From: Petroclostridium xylanilyticum
GTDB lineage: Bacteria; Bacillota; Clostridia; SK-Y3
Direction of reading: 5' to 3'
DNA: 64,000 nucleotides
Assembly: GCF_002252565.1 (NCBI RefSeq)
Contig: NZ_NPML01000019.1
Location: 575,632 to 639,631, forward strand
The notes under the pieces were generated by a model, which had not been told where the DNA came from, made no database searches, and saw only the letters and a program-made list of their open reading frames with translations. Shown here in pieces: positions 17,433 to 25,548 of this stretch (position 1 is the stretch's first letter; each line of letters starts with the position of its first letter). The translations under genes and the position numbers were made by a program.

Positions 17433-18611
17433 TTATACATGCATTTTGTGAATTGTGGATGGTATCAAACGAGACCGGAGAATATTTCTATACGCATGAG
17501 GTTCCTGCATAATATATATAATGTCATCTAGCATTTTCTTTGCCTTTGGTGTATCTGCATGGATTGATTTCTTTGTACCGTTTAGAAGAGTAAGAAGCAT
17601 GGAATAATGAAAATCGTGATAAAATTCCTGTTTGCATCTTTGGGTATAAAGTTTATCAAGAAGATAATCTTTTATTTGAAGGCTTTTTACCACTTCCTCT
17701 GCAGCTATTTCACCGCTTCTAATGGCATAATAAATCCCTTCCCCGGAAAAGGGGTCTACAAATCCTCCACTATCTCCGGTAAAAATAATATCCTGTTCAC
17801 CGAGACATCTGCGAAAGCCTCCCGCAGGTATATAGCTCCCTCTGGGTTGTATAGGTTGCATAGTTTTCCGGGAAATATTTTTTATTCTTAATACTCCAGC
17901 TACGAAAGAAGAAAAATACTGCTTAAGCTTTACCGAGCAGCACGCCCAACACCCTATCCCGATATTATAGCCGTTCTTTATAGGGAAAGCCCATCCGAAC
18001 CCTCCTAAAAAAGGTATACAATATAGTTCAACATATTGTTCAACTTGCAGCGGCAGTTCTTGTTTATATTTTATAGTTGCAGCAAGTGTAAAGCCCTTCT
18101 GCCATTTTTCCCATTTTTTTACGACTCCAGTCCTTCTCGCTATAGAGTTATTGACTCCATCAGCTACTATTATTTTTTTTGCACAAAAAATCTGATCACT
18201 AGTATATACATTCACTATTTGTTTACCTTCCACTTTAGCAATGTTCAGTGCTTTATAAGGGGCAGCAAACAGTGCTCCCGCCTGCAAAGCCTGCTGAACA
18301 AGGAAATAGTCGAAATTGGACCGCTGTATTGTCACGCCTAGTAAATGGGAAGTGAGTTTTTCATTCCATCTATATTGTCCATCATACAATCTTGCACCAT
18401 AAATTCGGTGCTCAATAATACTTTCAGGCAATCTTCCTTTTAACAATCCAAGTGTCTTATAAGATAAATACCCCCCGCATACTTTCTCCCGCGGAAACTT
18501 TTCTTTATCTATCAATAAAACCTTAAGCCCCTTCTCTGCTGCAAGTCTTGCAGCCGTACTGCCAGCCGGCCCGGCACCGATTACTATCACATCATATATA
18601 CTATCGTTCAT
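17433..18611 (-). CDS. Geranylgeranyl reductase-family flavoprotein
   Basis: About 392 residues from the ATG at 18609-18611 with GGAGGG upstream. FAD-binding motifs are plain: VIVIGAGPAGSTAARLAAEKG at the start, FPREKVCGGYLS (family CGG motif), and FTGDSGGFVDPFSGEGIYYAI. Members reduce prenyl chains or act in quinone and lipid chemistry; Clostridia have several uncharacterised versions. It is upstream of the ger operon on the same strand, separated by 63 bases, so co-transcription is possible. Substrate unknown. Confidence 0.85.
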   Translation of the reverse strand: MNDSIYDVIVIGAGPAGSTAARLAAEKGLKVLLIDKEKFPREKVCGGYLSYKTLGLLKGRLPESIIEHRIYGARLYDGQYRWNEKLTSHLLGVTIQRSNFDYFLVQQALQAGALFAAPYKALNIAKVEGKQIVNVYTSDQIFCAKKIIVADGVNNSIARRTGVVKKWEKWQKGFTLAATIKYKQELPLQVEQYVELYCIPFLGGFGWAFPIKNGYNIGIGCWACCSVKLKQYFSSFVAGVLRIKNISRKTMQPIQPRGSYIPAGGFRRCLGEQDIIFTGDSGGFVDPFSGEGIYYAIRSGEIAAEEVVKSLQIKDYLLDKLYTQRCKQEFYHDFHYSMLLTLLNGTKKSIHADTPKAKKMLDDIIYIMQEPHAYRNILRSRLIPSTIHKMHV

Positions 18612-18652
18612 AATACCCTCCAACCCAAAAACAATTAAGAATTGAGCATGTA

Positions 18653-18679
18653 ACACTTCATAAATTTATTCATATTATG
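18653..18679 (+). promoter_or_regulatory. Sigma-K-like promoter of the 18758 gene
   Basis: ATGTAAC, 16 bases, then CATATTATG. The same ATGTAAC-N16/17-CATAnTATR pattern precedes the related genes at 19169 and 37926; it fits the AC-N16/17-CATAnnnTA consensus of late mother-cell sigma-K in Bacillus. Confidence 0.6.
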
Positions 18680-18757
18680 TAACTATAGGGATAATCTAAT
18701 ACTCTCAACCTTTTAAGTTGTATAAAATTATCCTAAACCAGAAGGGAGGTTTGCTAA

Positions 18758-18967
18758 ATGAGTGTTCCTGTAACAGACTATCCTCGCAAAGACAGTACCA
18801 TACTATTTTTTATACTGCTATTTCTTCTTTTGTTCTATGATAATAGCCCCCTTTACAGATATCCTAGCGTTGTGGGGCAAGTAGAAGTAAAACGCGATAG
18901 CTCTATACTTTTCTTCATTTTGATTTTCTTGCTACTATTTTACGATAATGGATACTACGCTACGTAA
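18758..18967 (+). CDS. Small protein with duplicated hydrophobic core, probably sporulation-linked
   Basis: 69 residues with GGGAGG upstream. Two near-identical halves carry DSTILFFILLFLLLFYDN (about 12-29) and DSSILFFILIFLLLFYDN (about 47-64), an internal duplication of the single core found in the 34-residue protein at 19169. Each core is long enough to span a membrane and is closed by polar, aromatic ends. I know similar short proteins only as uncharacterised clostridial sequences. The sigma-K-like promoter suggests expression late in the mother cell, perhaps in coat or outer layers. Confidence 0.7.
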   Translation: MSVPVTDYPRKDSTILFFILLFLLLFYDNSPLYRYPSVVGQVEVKRDSSILFFILIFLLLFYDNGYYAT

Positions 18968-18981
18968 CAAACCGTGTTAAG

Positions 18982-19030
18982 TTAAGATTGAGATTAAGAG
19001 CTGTATAACTTATCTTAATCTCAATCTTAA
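18982..19030 (+). terminator. Terminator of the 18758 gene
   Basis: TTAAGATTGAGATTAAGA and TCTTAATCTCAATCTTAA form a perfect 18-bp stem followed by TTTTTCTTTT. The stem sequence recurs in part at 49619-49680. Confidence 0.88.
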
Positions 19031-19051
19031 TTTTTCTTTTAAAAAGATGTA

Positions 19052-19079
19052 ACACAGTGGGAGCCTTATTCATACTATA
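19052..19079 (+). promoter_or_regulatory. Sigma-K-like promoter of the 19169 gene
   Basis: GATGTAAC, 17 bases, then CATACTATA, an exact match to CATAnnnTA with AC at the -35 position. The transcript would start about 80 bases before the ATG. Confidence 0.65.
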
Positions 19080-19168
19080 AAAGTGAAAGCACCGATTTAC
19101 ATGATTTTCAAATTAACAATTGCCACCAGGCATTATCAAAATCCTTATATGTGAAAGGGGGTATAAGC

Positions 19169-19273
19169 ATGGGATTCTTCGGATTTAATGGTGATGATGA
19201 AATTTTGTTCTTCATTATTCTCTTCTTGCTTTTGTTCTTCAACGGAAGATACGGATATGTTGACAAGAAATAA
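19169..19273 (+). CDS. 34-residue hydrophobic-core protein, probably sporulation-linked
   Basis: Starts MGFFGFNGDDE, then ILFFIILFLLLFF and NGRYGYVDKK, from an ATG with AAAGGGGG upstream. It is too short for most gene finders but has a ribosome site, a sigma-K-like promoter and paralogues at 18758, 37926 and 38099. The pattern is a Gly/Phe/Asp-rich head, one membrane-length Leu/Ile/Phe core and a Gly/Tyr tail. Function unknown; a structural spore-layer peptide is a reasonable guess only. Confidence 0.75.
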   Translation: MGFFGFNGDDEILFFIILFLLLFFNGRYGYVDKK

Positions 19274-19402
19274 CCAGTGATTAAGCAATAATAGATATTA
19301 CATAACCTATCTAAAGAAAAATGTACTCTTTTTAGTGATAATTGTCTTCATTGCACCATACATATAAATGTATGGTTATTTTTGTGAACAGGAGGTCTTT
19401 AA

Positions 19403-19732
19403 ATGTTTCCAAATCTAAATAAAAAATTTCAACAGATAATTTCTAATATGGATCCGAAAGTACTAGAAAAAGGTCTTAAGACGATGGCAGAATTTATGAG
19501 TACTGAAGAAGGAAAAAAATTGGCTGATCAATTCAAAAATATCGATAAGCAAAAACTGATGGAACAGGTTAAAGGAATAGATGAAAAATTGCTTACAGAG
19601 AAATTAGAAAGTGTAGATGTAAATGAACTTTCTAAGAAAATGAATGATGTAGATAAAGAAAAACTAATCAGGGAATTAACCAGCAATCCTGATTTAATCA
19701 AAAAAATGCGTGAGCTCATGGATACAAAATAA
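19403..19732 (+). CDS. Hypothetical helical protein
   Basis: 109 residues with AGGAGG upstream. Almost entirely charged helix, with repeated units of the kind DKQKLMEQVKGIDEKLLTEKLESVD and DVDKEKLIRELTSNPDL, spaced about 20 residues, so a small helical repeat or coiled coil. No known domain recognised. First of three consecutive plus-strand genes (19403, 19784, 20214) of unknown role next to the small hydrophobic-core genes; a shared sporulation role is inferred from position only. Confidence 0.65.
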   Translation: MFPNLNKKFQQIISNMDPKVLEKGLKTMAEFMSTEEGKKLADQFKNIDKQKLMEQVKGIDEKLLTEKLESVDVNELSKKMNDVDKEKLIRELTSNPDLIKKMRELMDTK

Positions 19733-19783
19733 AGAGTGTAATAATGATCTGACAGTTCACCAACTTTAAAGGGGGGGTTACAA

Positions 19784-20200
19784 GTGGCGGACGATTTTAG
19801 CAAAAAAATGGAGCAGTTTAAAAGCCTTTTGGAAAACGAGAATATGGCTGAAAATATCAAGATGTTCATGAATATGTTAGCCAATAGCAGCCAAAACGAT
19901 AACAAAAATCCTTCAGGAGATTCCAGTACTGAAAATAACTATGGTAAAACACCTGTAAAAGAGATGCCTCCATTAGGCGCTCCAGCTTCAAAGGTATCCA
20001 TGGATGATACAATGGATACAATTATCAAAATCAAAAGAATATATGATAGAGTAACAAGTACTGACGATCCTCGAATAAACCTGCTTTTGGCTCTCAAACC
20101 ATATCTTAATCCAAAAAGAAAAGCAAAGCTTGATACCGCTGTTAAAGTAGTCAATCTTACCAGACTATCAAGTGTTTTTAATGAAATAGATAAATGGTAA
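19784..20200 (+). CDS. Hypothetical protein with Pro/Asn-rich linker
   Basis: 138 residues from GTG (19784-19786) behind a GGGGGGG tract. A helical N-terminus (FSKKMEQFKSLLENENMAE), a disordered Asn/Ser/Pro linker (about 38-68) and a conserved-looking C-terminal helical domain (DPRINLLLALKPYLNPKRKAKLDTAVKVV) reminiscent of short clostridial proteins with a RINLLLALKPYL motif. Function unknown. Thirteen bases before the next gene, so co-translated. Confidence 0.65.
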   Translation: MADDFSKKMEQFKSLLENENMAENIKMFMNMLANSSQNDNKNPSGDSSTENNYGKTPVKEMPPLGAPASKVSMDDTMDTIIKIKRIYDRVTSTDDPRINLLLALKPYLNPKRKAKLDTAVKVVNLTRLSSVFNEIDKW

Positions 20201-20213
20201 GGAGGAAATTTAA

Positions 20214-20597
20214 GTGTATCGAAGGTATTATCAAAGATATGACAGGTTTGGTGAAGCCCCGCAGAGACCTATTGGTGAAAATCCTGATATAGATGTCCAT
20301 AAGGAAGGAAATGAAATCAAAAATGAGGTAAGTGTAACTGCTGAACCTGAAATAATCATTCCTGAAAAGCCTTCTCCAAAAGATGAAGCACACAAGTCAG
20401 CATCTGAACCGGTACCACTTAGGACTGCTTCTCATCCAAAACCTATCGGGCAACGTGCAGGTCTACCAAGATTATTTAGCAGGTTTGGAATAGACGACTT
20501 AATTTTACTTGGGCTAATTTTTATTATTTTACAAGAAGAAGTGGATGATGATTTGCTTTTAATCGTTTTAATATTCCTATTATTTACCGGACTTTAA
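20214..20597 (+). CDS. Hypothetical protein with C-terminal hydrophobic core
   Basis: 127 residues from GTG (20214-20216) with GGAGG upstream. A tyrosine/arginine-rich head (MYRRYYQRYDRF) and a long Pro/Glu-rich disordered middle lead to a C-terminal FGIDDLILLGLIFIILQ and DDDLLLIVLIFLLFTGL. The D-(hydrophobic 13)-type tail echoes the small hydrophobic-core proteins upstream (DDEILFFIILFLLLFF), suggesting the tail is the shared functional part. No known domain. Last gene of the three-gene set. Confidence 0.65.
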   Translation: MYRRYYQRYDRFGEAPQRPIGENPDIDVHKEGNEIKNEVSVTAEPEIIIPEKPSPKDEAHKSASEPVPLRTASHPKPIGQRAGLPRLFSRFGIDDLILLGLIFIILQEEVDDDLLLIVLIFLLFTGL

Positions 20598-20756
20598 TAT
20601 AAAAATAGCGGGGAGTGGGGAGTAAAATCCACACAGTCGCTGCTCATGCGATTTTCATCATCATTTGTGACCTGTTGTGGAAGGTTACAGTGGTTAATAG
20701 TTAATACATAAAGATATATATAAATAACACTAAGTATGTCACATTATTGTTATTTT

Positions 20757-20826
20757 GTTCACGGTTCACAGTTCTCAGTTCACAGAAATTAGCCAAGAAA
20801 ATACCGTGAACTGTGAACTGTGAACT
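20757..20826. repeat. TTCACGGTTCACAGT palindrome, different loop
   Basis: Arms GTTCACGGTTCACAGTTC and GTGAACTGTGAACTGTGAAC around a loop unlike that of the 128-bp element. Lies in the 325-base gap 20598-20922, whose remaining bases show no gene. Confidence 0.65.
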
Positions 20827-20867
20827 AAAATAGACAATGTAAAGTACTTAGTAATACTTATATAGAT

Positions 20868-20931
20868 ATAGAAATAGATAAAGATACAGATAAAGATTTG
20901 GGTATAGTCTTTATCTATATCTTTATCTTGA
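20868..20931 (-). terminator. ATAGATAAAGATA-type hairpin after the nuclease-like gene
   Basis: AAAGATACAGATAAAGAT pairs with the TCTTTATCTATATCTTT region. It overlaps the 3' end of the minus-strand gene at 20923. A related sequence lies at 43757-43851. Confidence 0.5.
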
Positions 20932-21876
20932 TTCTTTCAACTCATCACCATTTAATACCACTTCCGCTACTACAGGCATATGATCTGAAGCCTGGCTTTC
21001 GATAGGCTTGCTGCTTTTTATATCTATTTCATCTGATACGAAAATATAATCTATTCTTACATTTGGTTTATTTGCAGGAAATGTATTATATTCTTTACCA
21101 GCAGAATCTTTCATCACTTTAGAAATCCTTCTGACTTCATCAGACAATGGCCGAGCATTAAAATCCCCCATCAATATTTTAGGACCCTTTGTTTCTTTCA
21201 GTTTTTTTTCTATAAATTCTACCTGCCTGGGGCGTTCCTGATCTTGGGTAGATAAATGTGTAACCATTACCTTGATAGTCTTCCCATCAATATCTAATTC
21301 CGCTTCAATTAAACCTCTAGGTTCTGTCGTCCTATCGCCCGGCAGTTGGTGGTTGGTTGAGGATTTTACAGGATACTTTGTTACAAGGGCATTTCCATAT
21401 TTGCTGCCCCTGCTTATAGTATATCCATACACTACGTTATATCCTAAACTTTCAGCAATCATTTGATCCTGTTTTTGCATTTGAGAGCGCAGCATTAGGT
21501 GATCTACCTCGTTTAACGCAATAATATCAGGGCCAGCTCTTTTTATAGTATCGATTACTCTTCCCAGGTCTAATTTATTATCAATACCTACACCATGTCT
21601 TATATTATAAGTCATAAGCTTTAATGTTTTTTCTCTCGCTGCAACAGGAACAGGCATCGCAGCAGACTTCGCTTGTACAATAGGTATATTTTTAACCGGT
21701 AGAACTTCTATCTCTTTTTTTACGGCCGTACAAGATGTTAGAAATAAGAGTATAATGAACAGGATAGGGATAAAAGCAGCACTCTTTTTACAGTCATATG
21801 GTACAGTTGTTAGTCTGGATATTAATTTAGTAATAATGGTTCCCATCTCCCTAAACTTATCTTGATTAACTAGCAC
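20923..21876 (-). CDS. Endonuclease/exonuclease/phosphatase-family lipoprotein
   Basis: Up to 317 residues; the frame opens at GTG 21876, but a start at ATG 21846 (MGTIITKL) is as likely. A hydrophobic signal ends in the lipobox LTSC, so the protein is probably anchored outside the membrane. Catalytic motifs of the EEP fold: TYNIRHG, IIALNEVD, GDFNARP and SDHMPVVAEV. Members cut DNA, phosphoinositides or sphingomyelin; this one is most like uncharacterised secreted hydrolases. Stands alone. Confidence 0.85.
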   Translation of the reverse strand: MLVNQDKFREMGTIITKLISRLTTVPYDCKKSAAFIPILFIILLFLTSCTAVKKEIEVLPVKNIPIVQAKSAAMPVPVAAREKTLKLMTYNIRHGVGIDNKLDLGRVIDTIKRAGPDIIALNEVDHLMLRSQMQKQDQMIAESLGYNVVYGYTISRGSKYGNALVTKYPVKSSTNHQLPGDRTTEPRGLIEAELDIDGKTIKVMVTHLSTQDQERPRQVEFIEKKLKETKGPKILMGDFNARPLSDEVRRISKVMKDSAGKEYNTFPANKPNVRIDYIFVSDEIDIKSSKPIESQASDHMPVVAEVVLNGDELKESR

Positions 21877-21970
21877 AATGCATCGATTAAATATTTATGT
21901 AAACCTATCAATATTATAACATATACTGGTTGAATGTCCTACAGGTATAAATTTACTTTGCTTAAAACAA

Positions 21971-22116
21971 GCAACTATTCAGCAATTGATCAACATCCTT
22001 CCAATTGAAGCCGTCGGCGTCAACCGGTATCCGTGCCGGATTAGACTTACAACGCCGCCCAAGCGTTTTTACAGCTTCAATTTCCAGGATTGGTTTGTAA
22101 ACCGCTGAATAGTTAC
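21971..22116. mobile_element. 146-bp MITE-like element with AACTATTCAGC ends
   Basis: The ends GCAACTATTCAGC and GCTGAATAGTTAC are inverted repeats over 11 perfect bases, and the inside is also partly palindromic (GAAGC/GCTTC, GGCGT/ACGCC, CCGG/CCGG). No reading frame of size. The ends remind me of clostridial IS66-type termini, but that is recollection. It sits in the 314-base gap next to the leu operon terminator. Confidence 0.5.
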
Positions 22117-22121
22117 CAAAA

Positions 22122-22186
22122 TAATTTAAGGCCCGCAGTTCATAGGGGGCAACAGATAAACCCTCTGAACTGCGGGCCTTAAATTA
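22122..22186 (-). terminator. Terminator of the leuCDB operon
   Basis: TTTAAGGCCCGCAGTTCA and TGAACTGCGGGCCTTAAA form a perfect stem of about 20 bp with a 23-base loop, four bases after the leuB stop on the minus strand; followed by TTATTTTGG. Confidence 0.85.
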
Positions 22187-22190
22187 ATTG

Positions 22191-23294
22191 TTATAGTTCG
22201 CTAATAATTAATTCTCCCATTTCTCTTGTACCAACTAAATTCATACCTTTACTCATGATATCCCCTGTCCTGTAGCCTTTGTCCAGCACATTGCCAACCG
22301 CTCTTTCTATTGCATCAGCTTCTTTTCCAAGGTTAAAAGAATACCTCAGCATCATTGCTACGGACACTATGGTGGCAATAGGGTTGGCTTTGTCCTGCCC
22401 TGCTATATCGGGTGCTGAACCATGTACCGGTTCATACATTCCCAGTTTGCCTGTCCCCAGGCTTGCGGAAGGCAGCATACCGATAGAACCGGTAATCATA
22501 GAAGCCTCATCGGATAATATATCGCCAAACATATTGCTGGTTACAATAACATCAAATTGCCTTGGATTCTTAACCAGCTGCATTGCCGCATTATCTACAT
22601 ACATATGACTGACTTCTACTTCAGGATATTCCTGGGCCAATCCTGTAACAACTTCGCGCCACAATCTCGAACTCTCCAGGATATTTGCCTTATCTACCGA
22701 TACCAGTTTCTTATTTCTTTTCATCGCAATTTCAAACGCCACCCGTGCAATTCGTTCTATCTCTCCAACACTATACTTTTCAGTATCAAAAGCCGAATCA
22801 TTGTCCCTACCTCTTTCACCAAAATAAATTCCACCGGTCAATTCCCTTACTACCATTACATCCAGGCCTTCTCCAATAATTTCCGGTTTTAAAGGTGACG
22901 CATCTTTTAAAGCACTATGCAGTACGGCAGGGCGAAGGTTGGCAAACAGCCCGAGTCCTTTTCTAAGACCCAGCAGTGCCTGCTCAGGCCTTTGACTTCC
23001 GGGCAGCGTATCCCATTTGGGACCTCCTACAGCACCCAATAATACCGAGTCACTATTTTTACAAACCTCTAATGTTTTTGCAGGTAAAGGTTCTCCATAT
23101 TTATCAATTGCACAACCACCGGCGTCTACTTCTTTTAACTCAAATATATGCCCGAATTTTTCTCCTACAGCCTTTAGTACATTGACAGCCTGCTCAGTTA
23201 CTTCCCTGCCAATCCCGTCACCAGGAATTACGGCTATTTTATAAGTCATATAATTCGGAGTTTGGAGTTCGGAGTTTGGAGTGTATACTTGCAC
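22191..23294 (-). CDS. leuB: 3-isopropylmalate dehydrogenase
   Basis: Classical LeuB of about 352 residues starting [18 protein letters not shown], with [11 protein letters not shown], the substrate loop and [19 protein letters not shown] near the NAD site. It oxidises and decarboxylates 3-isopropylmalate in leucine synthesis. The normal ATG (23249) has no ribosome site because a tandem repeat sits directly upstream; a GTG at 23294 with GAGGAG ten bases before it adds 15 residues, partly encoded by the repeat. Last gene of leuC-leuD-leuB. Confidence 0.95.
   Translation of the reverse strand: MQVYTPNSELQTPNYMTYKIAVIPGDGIGREVTEQAVNVLKAVGEKFGHIFELKEVDAGGCAIDKYGEPLPAKTLEVCKNSDSVLLGAVGGPKWDTLPGSQRPEQALLGLRKGLGLFANLRPAVLHSALKDASPLKPEIIGEGLDVMVVRELTGGIYFGERGRDNDSAFDTEKYSVGEIERIARVAFEIAMKRNKKLVSVDKANILESSRLWREVVTGLAQEYPEVEVSHMYVDNAAMQLVKNPRQFDVIVTSNMFGDILSDEASMITGSIGMLPSASLGTGKLGMYEPVHGSAPDIAGQDKANPIATIVSVAMMLRYSFNLGKEADAIERAVGNVLDKGYRTGDIMSKGMNLVGTREMGELIISEL
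23254..23281. repeat. Two exact tandem 14-bp units, TTCGGAGTTTGGAG
   Basis: Units at 23254-23267 and 23268-23281, inside the apparent 5' end of leuB. Related palindrome at 12681-12741. Confidence 0.8.
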
Positions 23295-23418
23295 CCTTTA
23301 TCATCTCCTCTTTTCCATCCTCCCTGCCTCCTTCCATAACATAATATGTTGCAAGGGCAAACTTGTGTGTTCGCCCTGTGTGATATATGCACTCTTCTAT
23401 TACTTTTCATTTGACGTT

Positions 23419-23910
23419 TTACTTTAAGTTATCTTTAATATATTCAATTAACCCATTCTTTTTAATAATCTCCTGCATAAACTCAGGAAATGGGGCACTT
23501 TTATATACTTTATTCTTGGTTATATTTGTAATCTCCCCAGTATCGAAGTCCACCTTTACTTCATCACCGTCTTCTATATCTCTTGAGGCTTCAGGGCACT
23601 CTAAAATAGGTAATCCGATATTAATTGCATTTCTGTAAAAAATTCTTGCAAAGGTTTCTGCAATTACACAGGATATTCCTGAAGCCTTAATAGCGATAGG
23701 TGCATGTTCCCGTGAAGAACCGCATCCAAAATTTTTGGCGGCAACCATGATGTCACCGGCTTTTACTTTTTTCACAAAGTCTGCATCCAGATCCTCCATA
23801 CAGTGTTTCGCCAATTCCGCCGGGTCTGAGGTGTTTAAATATCTTGCAGGAATGATTACATCGGTGTCAACATTATCTCCGTATTTGATCACTTTACCAT
23901 GTGCCAGCAT
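23419..23910 (-). CDS. leuD: 3-isopropylmalate dehydratase small subunit
   Basis: 163 residues, the short archaeal/clostridial type of LeuD. Shows [16 protein letters not shown] at the start, [11 protein letters not shown] and [10 protein letters not shown]. With LeuC it isomerises 2-isopropylmalate to 3-isopropylmalate. The ATG follows the leuC stop by a single base, and GAGG upstream lies within leuC, so the two are coupled. A 125-170-base spacer carrying the TTCGGAGTTTGGAG repeat separates it from leuB. Confidence 0.95.
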   Translation of the reverse strand: MLAHGKVIKYGDNVDTDVIIPARYLNTSDPAELAKHCMEDLDADFVKKVKAGDIMVAAKNFGCGSSREHAPIAIKASGISCVIAETFARIFYRNAINIGLPILECPEASRDIEDGDEVKVDFDTGEITNITKNKVYKSAPFPEFMQEIIKKNGLIEYIKDNLK

Positions 23911-23911
23911 C

Positions 23912-25174
23912 TTACATTACCTCCTCTGGTGAAACAATTTTGCCTGCAACCGCAGAAGCTGCCGCAACTGCCGGACTGGATAGATATACTTCGCTCTCAG
24001 GGTGTCCCATTCTGCCCACAAAGTTTCTATTGGTGGTTGCAACCGCCCTTTCCCCTTTTGCCAGAATTCCCATGTGTCCACCGAGACATGGTCCGCAGGT
24101 AGGGGTACTCACAACGGCTCCCGCTTCAATAAATATTTTTAGCAGTCCTTCTTCCATCGCTTGAAGATAGATTTTCTGTGTTGCAGGGAAAATGATCGTT
24201 CTGACATGGGGATGGACTTTTTTCCCTTTCAGAATGCTTGCCGCAACTCTTAAGTCTTCTATTCTGCCATTCGTACATGATCCTATGACAACCTGGTCAA
24301 TTGTAACTTCTCCAACCTCATCAATGGTTCTCGTATTCTCAGGAAGATGCGGAAATGCAACAGTCGGTTTGATTTGTCCCAGATCAATAATGTAAGTTTC
24401 GCTATACTCTGCGTCCTCATCAGCTTTATAAATCTTGTATTCTTTTGTAGAGTGCTCTTTTACATAGGCCAGGGTCTTATCATCCACTTCAAATATTCCA
24501 TTTTTGGCCCCCGCCTCAATCGCCATGTTAGCCATGGCAAAACGGTCATCCATGGACAGCTCCTTTACTCCTTCGCCTACAAATTCCATGGATTTATAAA
24601 GAGCACCATCCACTCCTATCATCCCAATAATATGAAGGATTACATCTTTACCGCTCACCCATTTGTTTAACTTACCCTTCAGCTCAAACTTAATAGCTTC
24701 AGGTACCTTGAACCAGGCTTCTCCCGTTGCCATTCCGGCTGCCATGTCAGTACTGCCTATTCCTGTAGAAAATGCGCCTAAGGCTCCATAAGTGCAGGTA
24801 TGAGAATCCGCTCCTATTACAACATCTCCTGGAACTACCAGTCCTTTTTCAGGGATAAGGGCGTGCTCAATGCCCATCTGTCCTATTTCGAAATAATTCA
24901 TAATTTTCATCTTTCTTGCAAATTCACGGATATATTTGCATTGTTCTGCCGATTTGATATCCTTATTAGGAGTAAAGTGATCAGGAACAATTGCAATTTT
25001 ATTTACATCAAATACTTTGTCTACGCCAATTTTTTCAAACTCCTTTACTGCTACCGGCGTAGTAACATCATTTCCCAGTACCAAATCCAATTTAGCTTTT
25101 ATTAACTGGCCTGGAACAACTTTATCCAATCCCGCATGATCTGCCAAAATCTTTTGCGTCATTGTCATGCCCAT
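23912..25174 (-). CDS. leuC: 3-isopropylmalate dehydratase large subunit
   Basis: 420 residues, the shorter HACN-type LeuC found in anaerobes and archaea. It has the iron-sulfur cysteines in GSCTNGR and TCGPCLGG and the aconitase signature [23 protein letters not shown]. Starts ATGGGCATG behind GAGGGAGGAA. First gene of the leu operon. I see no T-box in the leader (gap 25175-25548), so how leucine control is exerted is not clear from sequence. Confidence 0.96.
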   Translation of the reverse strand: MGMTMTQKILADHAGLDKVVPGQLIKAKLDLVLGNDVTTPVAVKEFEKIGVDKVFDVNKIAIVPDHFTPNKDIKSAEQCKYIREFARKMKIMNYFEIGQMGIEHALIPEKGLVVPGDVVIGADSHTCTYGALGAFSTGIGSTDMAAGMATGEAWFKVPEAIKFELKGKLNKWVSGKDVILHIIGMIGVDGALYKSMEFVGEGVKELSMDDRFAMANMAIEAGAKNGIFEVDDKTLAYVKEHSTKEYKIYKADEDAEYSETYIIDLGQIKPTVAFPHLPENTRTIDEVGEVTIDQVVIGSCTNGRIEDLRVAASILKGKKVHPHVRTIIFPATQKIYLQAMEEGLLKIFIEAGAVVSTPTCGPCLGGHMGILAKGERAVATTNRNFVGRMGHPESEVYLSSPAVAAASAVAGKIVSPEEVM

Positions 25175-25548
25175 AAATATTCCTCCCTCTTAGATAACTC
25201 TATTATTCATATTCCCTATCACGAATTCGTCTTGACTAAGTTTTAGATTAAGATTAATATATCTCTCAAAATTAAACTTTTTAATTCAACTTTAGTACCG
25301 CGCTTATTGTAGATGCTTTGTTAGAAAAAGATTAGTTTATTTATTTCTATTGTAACCTAAATAAATATAAATTTCTTCTTAATTACTATTAAAAACAAGC
25401 ACAAAAAAATAACGTTTCTTGTTATAGAAACATTATTTTATATAAATTTGAATTTTTAAATTATTATTAATTTCCCAACTTATTTATACTCAACATATAT
25501 CATCAATACTATGTTTCTTAATCTCAATCTATATTTTTATCTGCATCT
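25175..25548. other. 374-base gap between leuC and an AraC gene
   Basis: A/T-rich. Holds the terminator at 25408-25437 and must hold the leuC promoter, which I cannot place with confidence. No reading frame or repeat beyond fragments of the ATTAAGATTAA family near 25245. Confidence 0.5.
25408..25437 (-). terminator. Terminator of the AraC gene 25549-26454
   Basis: AATAACGTTTCT and AGAAACATTATT pair over 12 positions (one G-U), with a six-base loop, followed on the minus strand by TTTTTTGTGCTTGTTTTT. Confidence 0.75.

Noticed and set aside
25175..25400. GTACCGCG near 25295 upstream of leuC, considered as a T-box
   Set aside because: It is on the wrong strand, lacks the GGGTGG lead-in and no specifier stem is visible.
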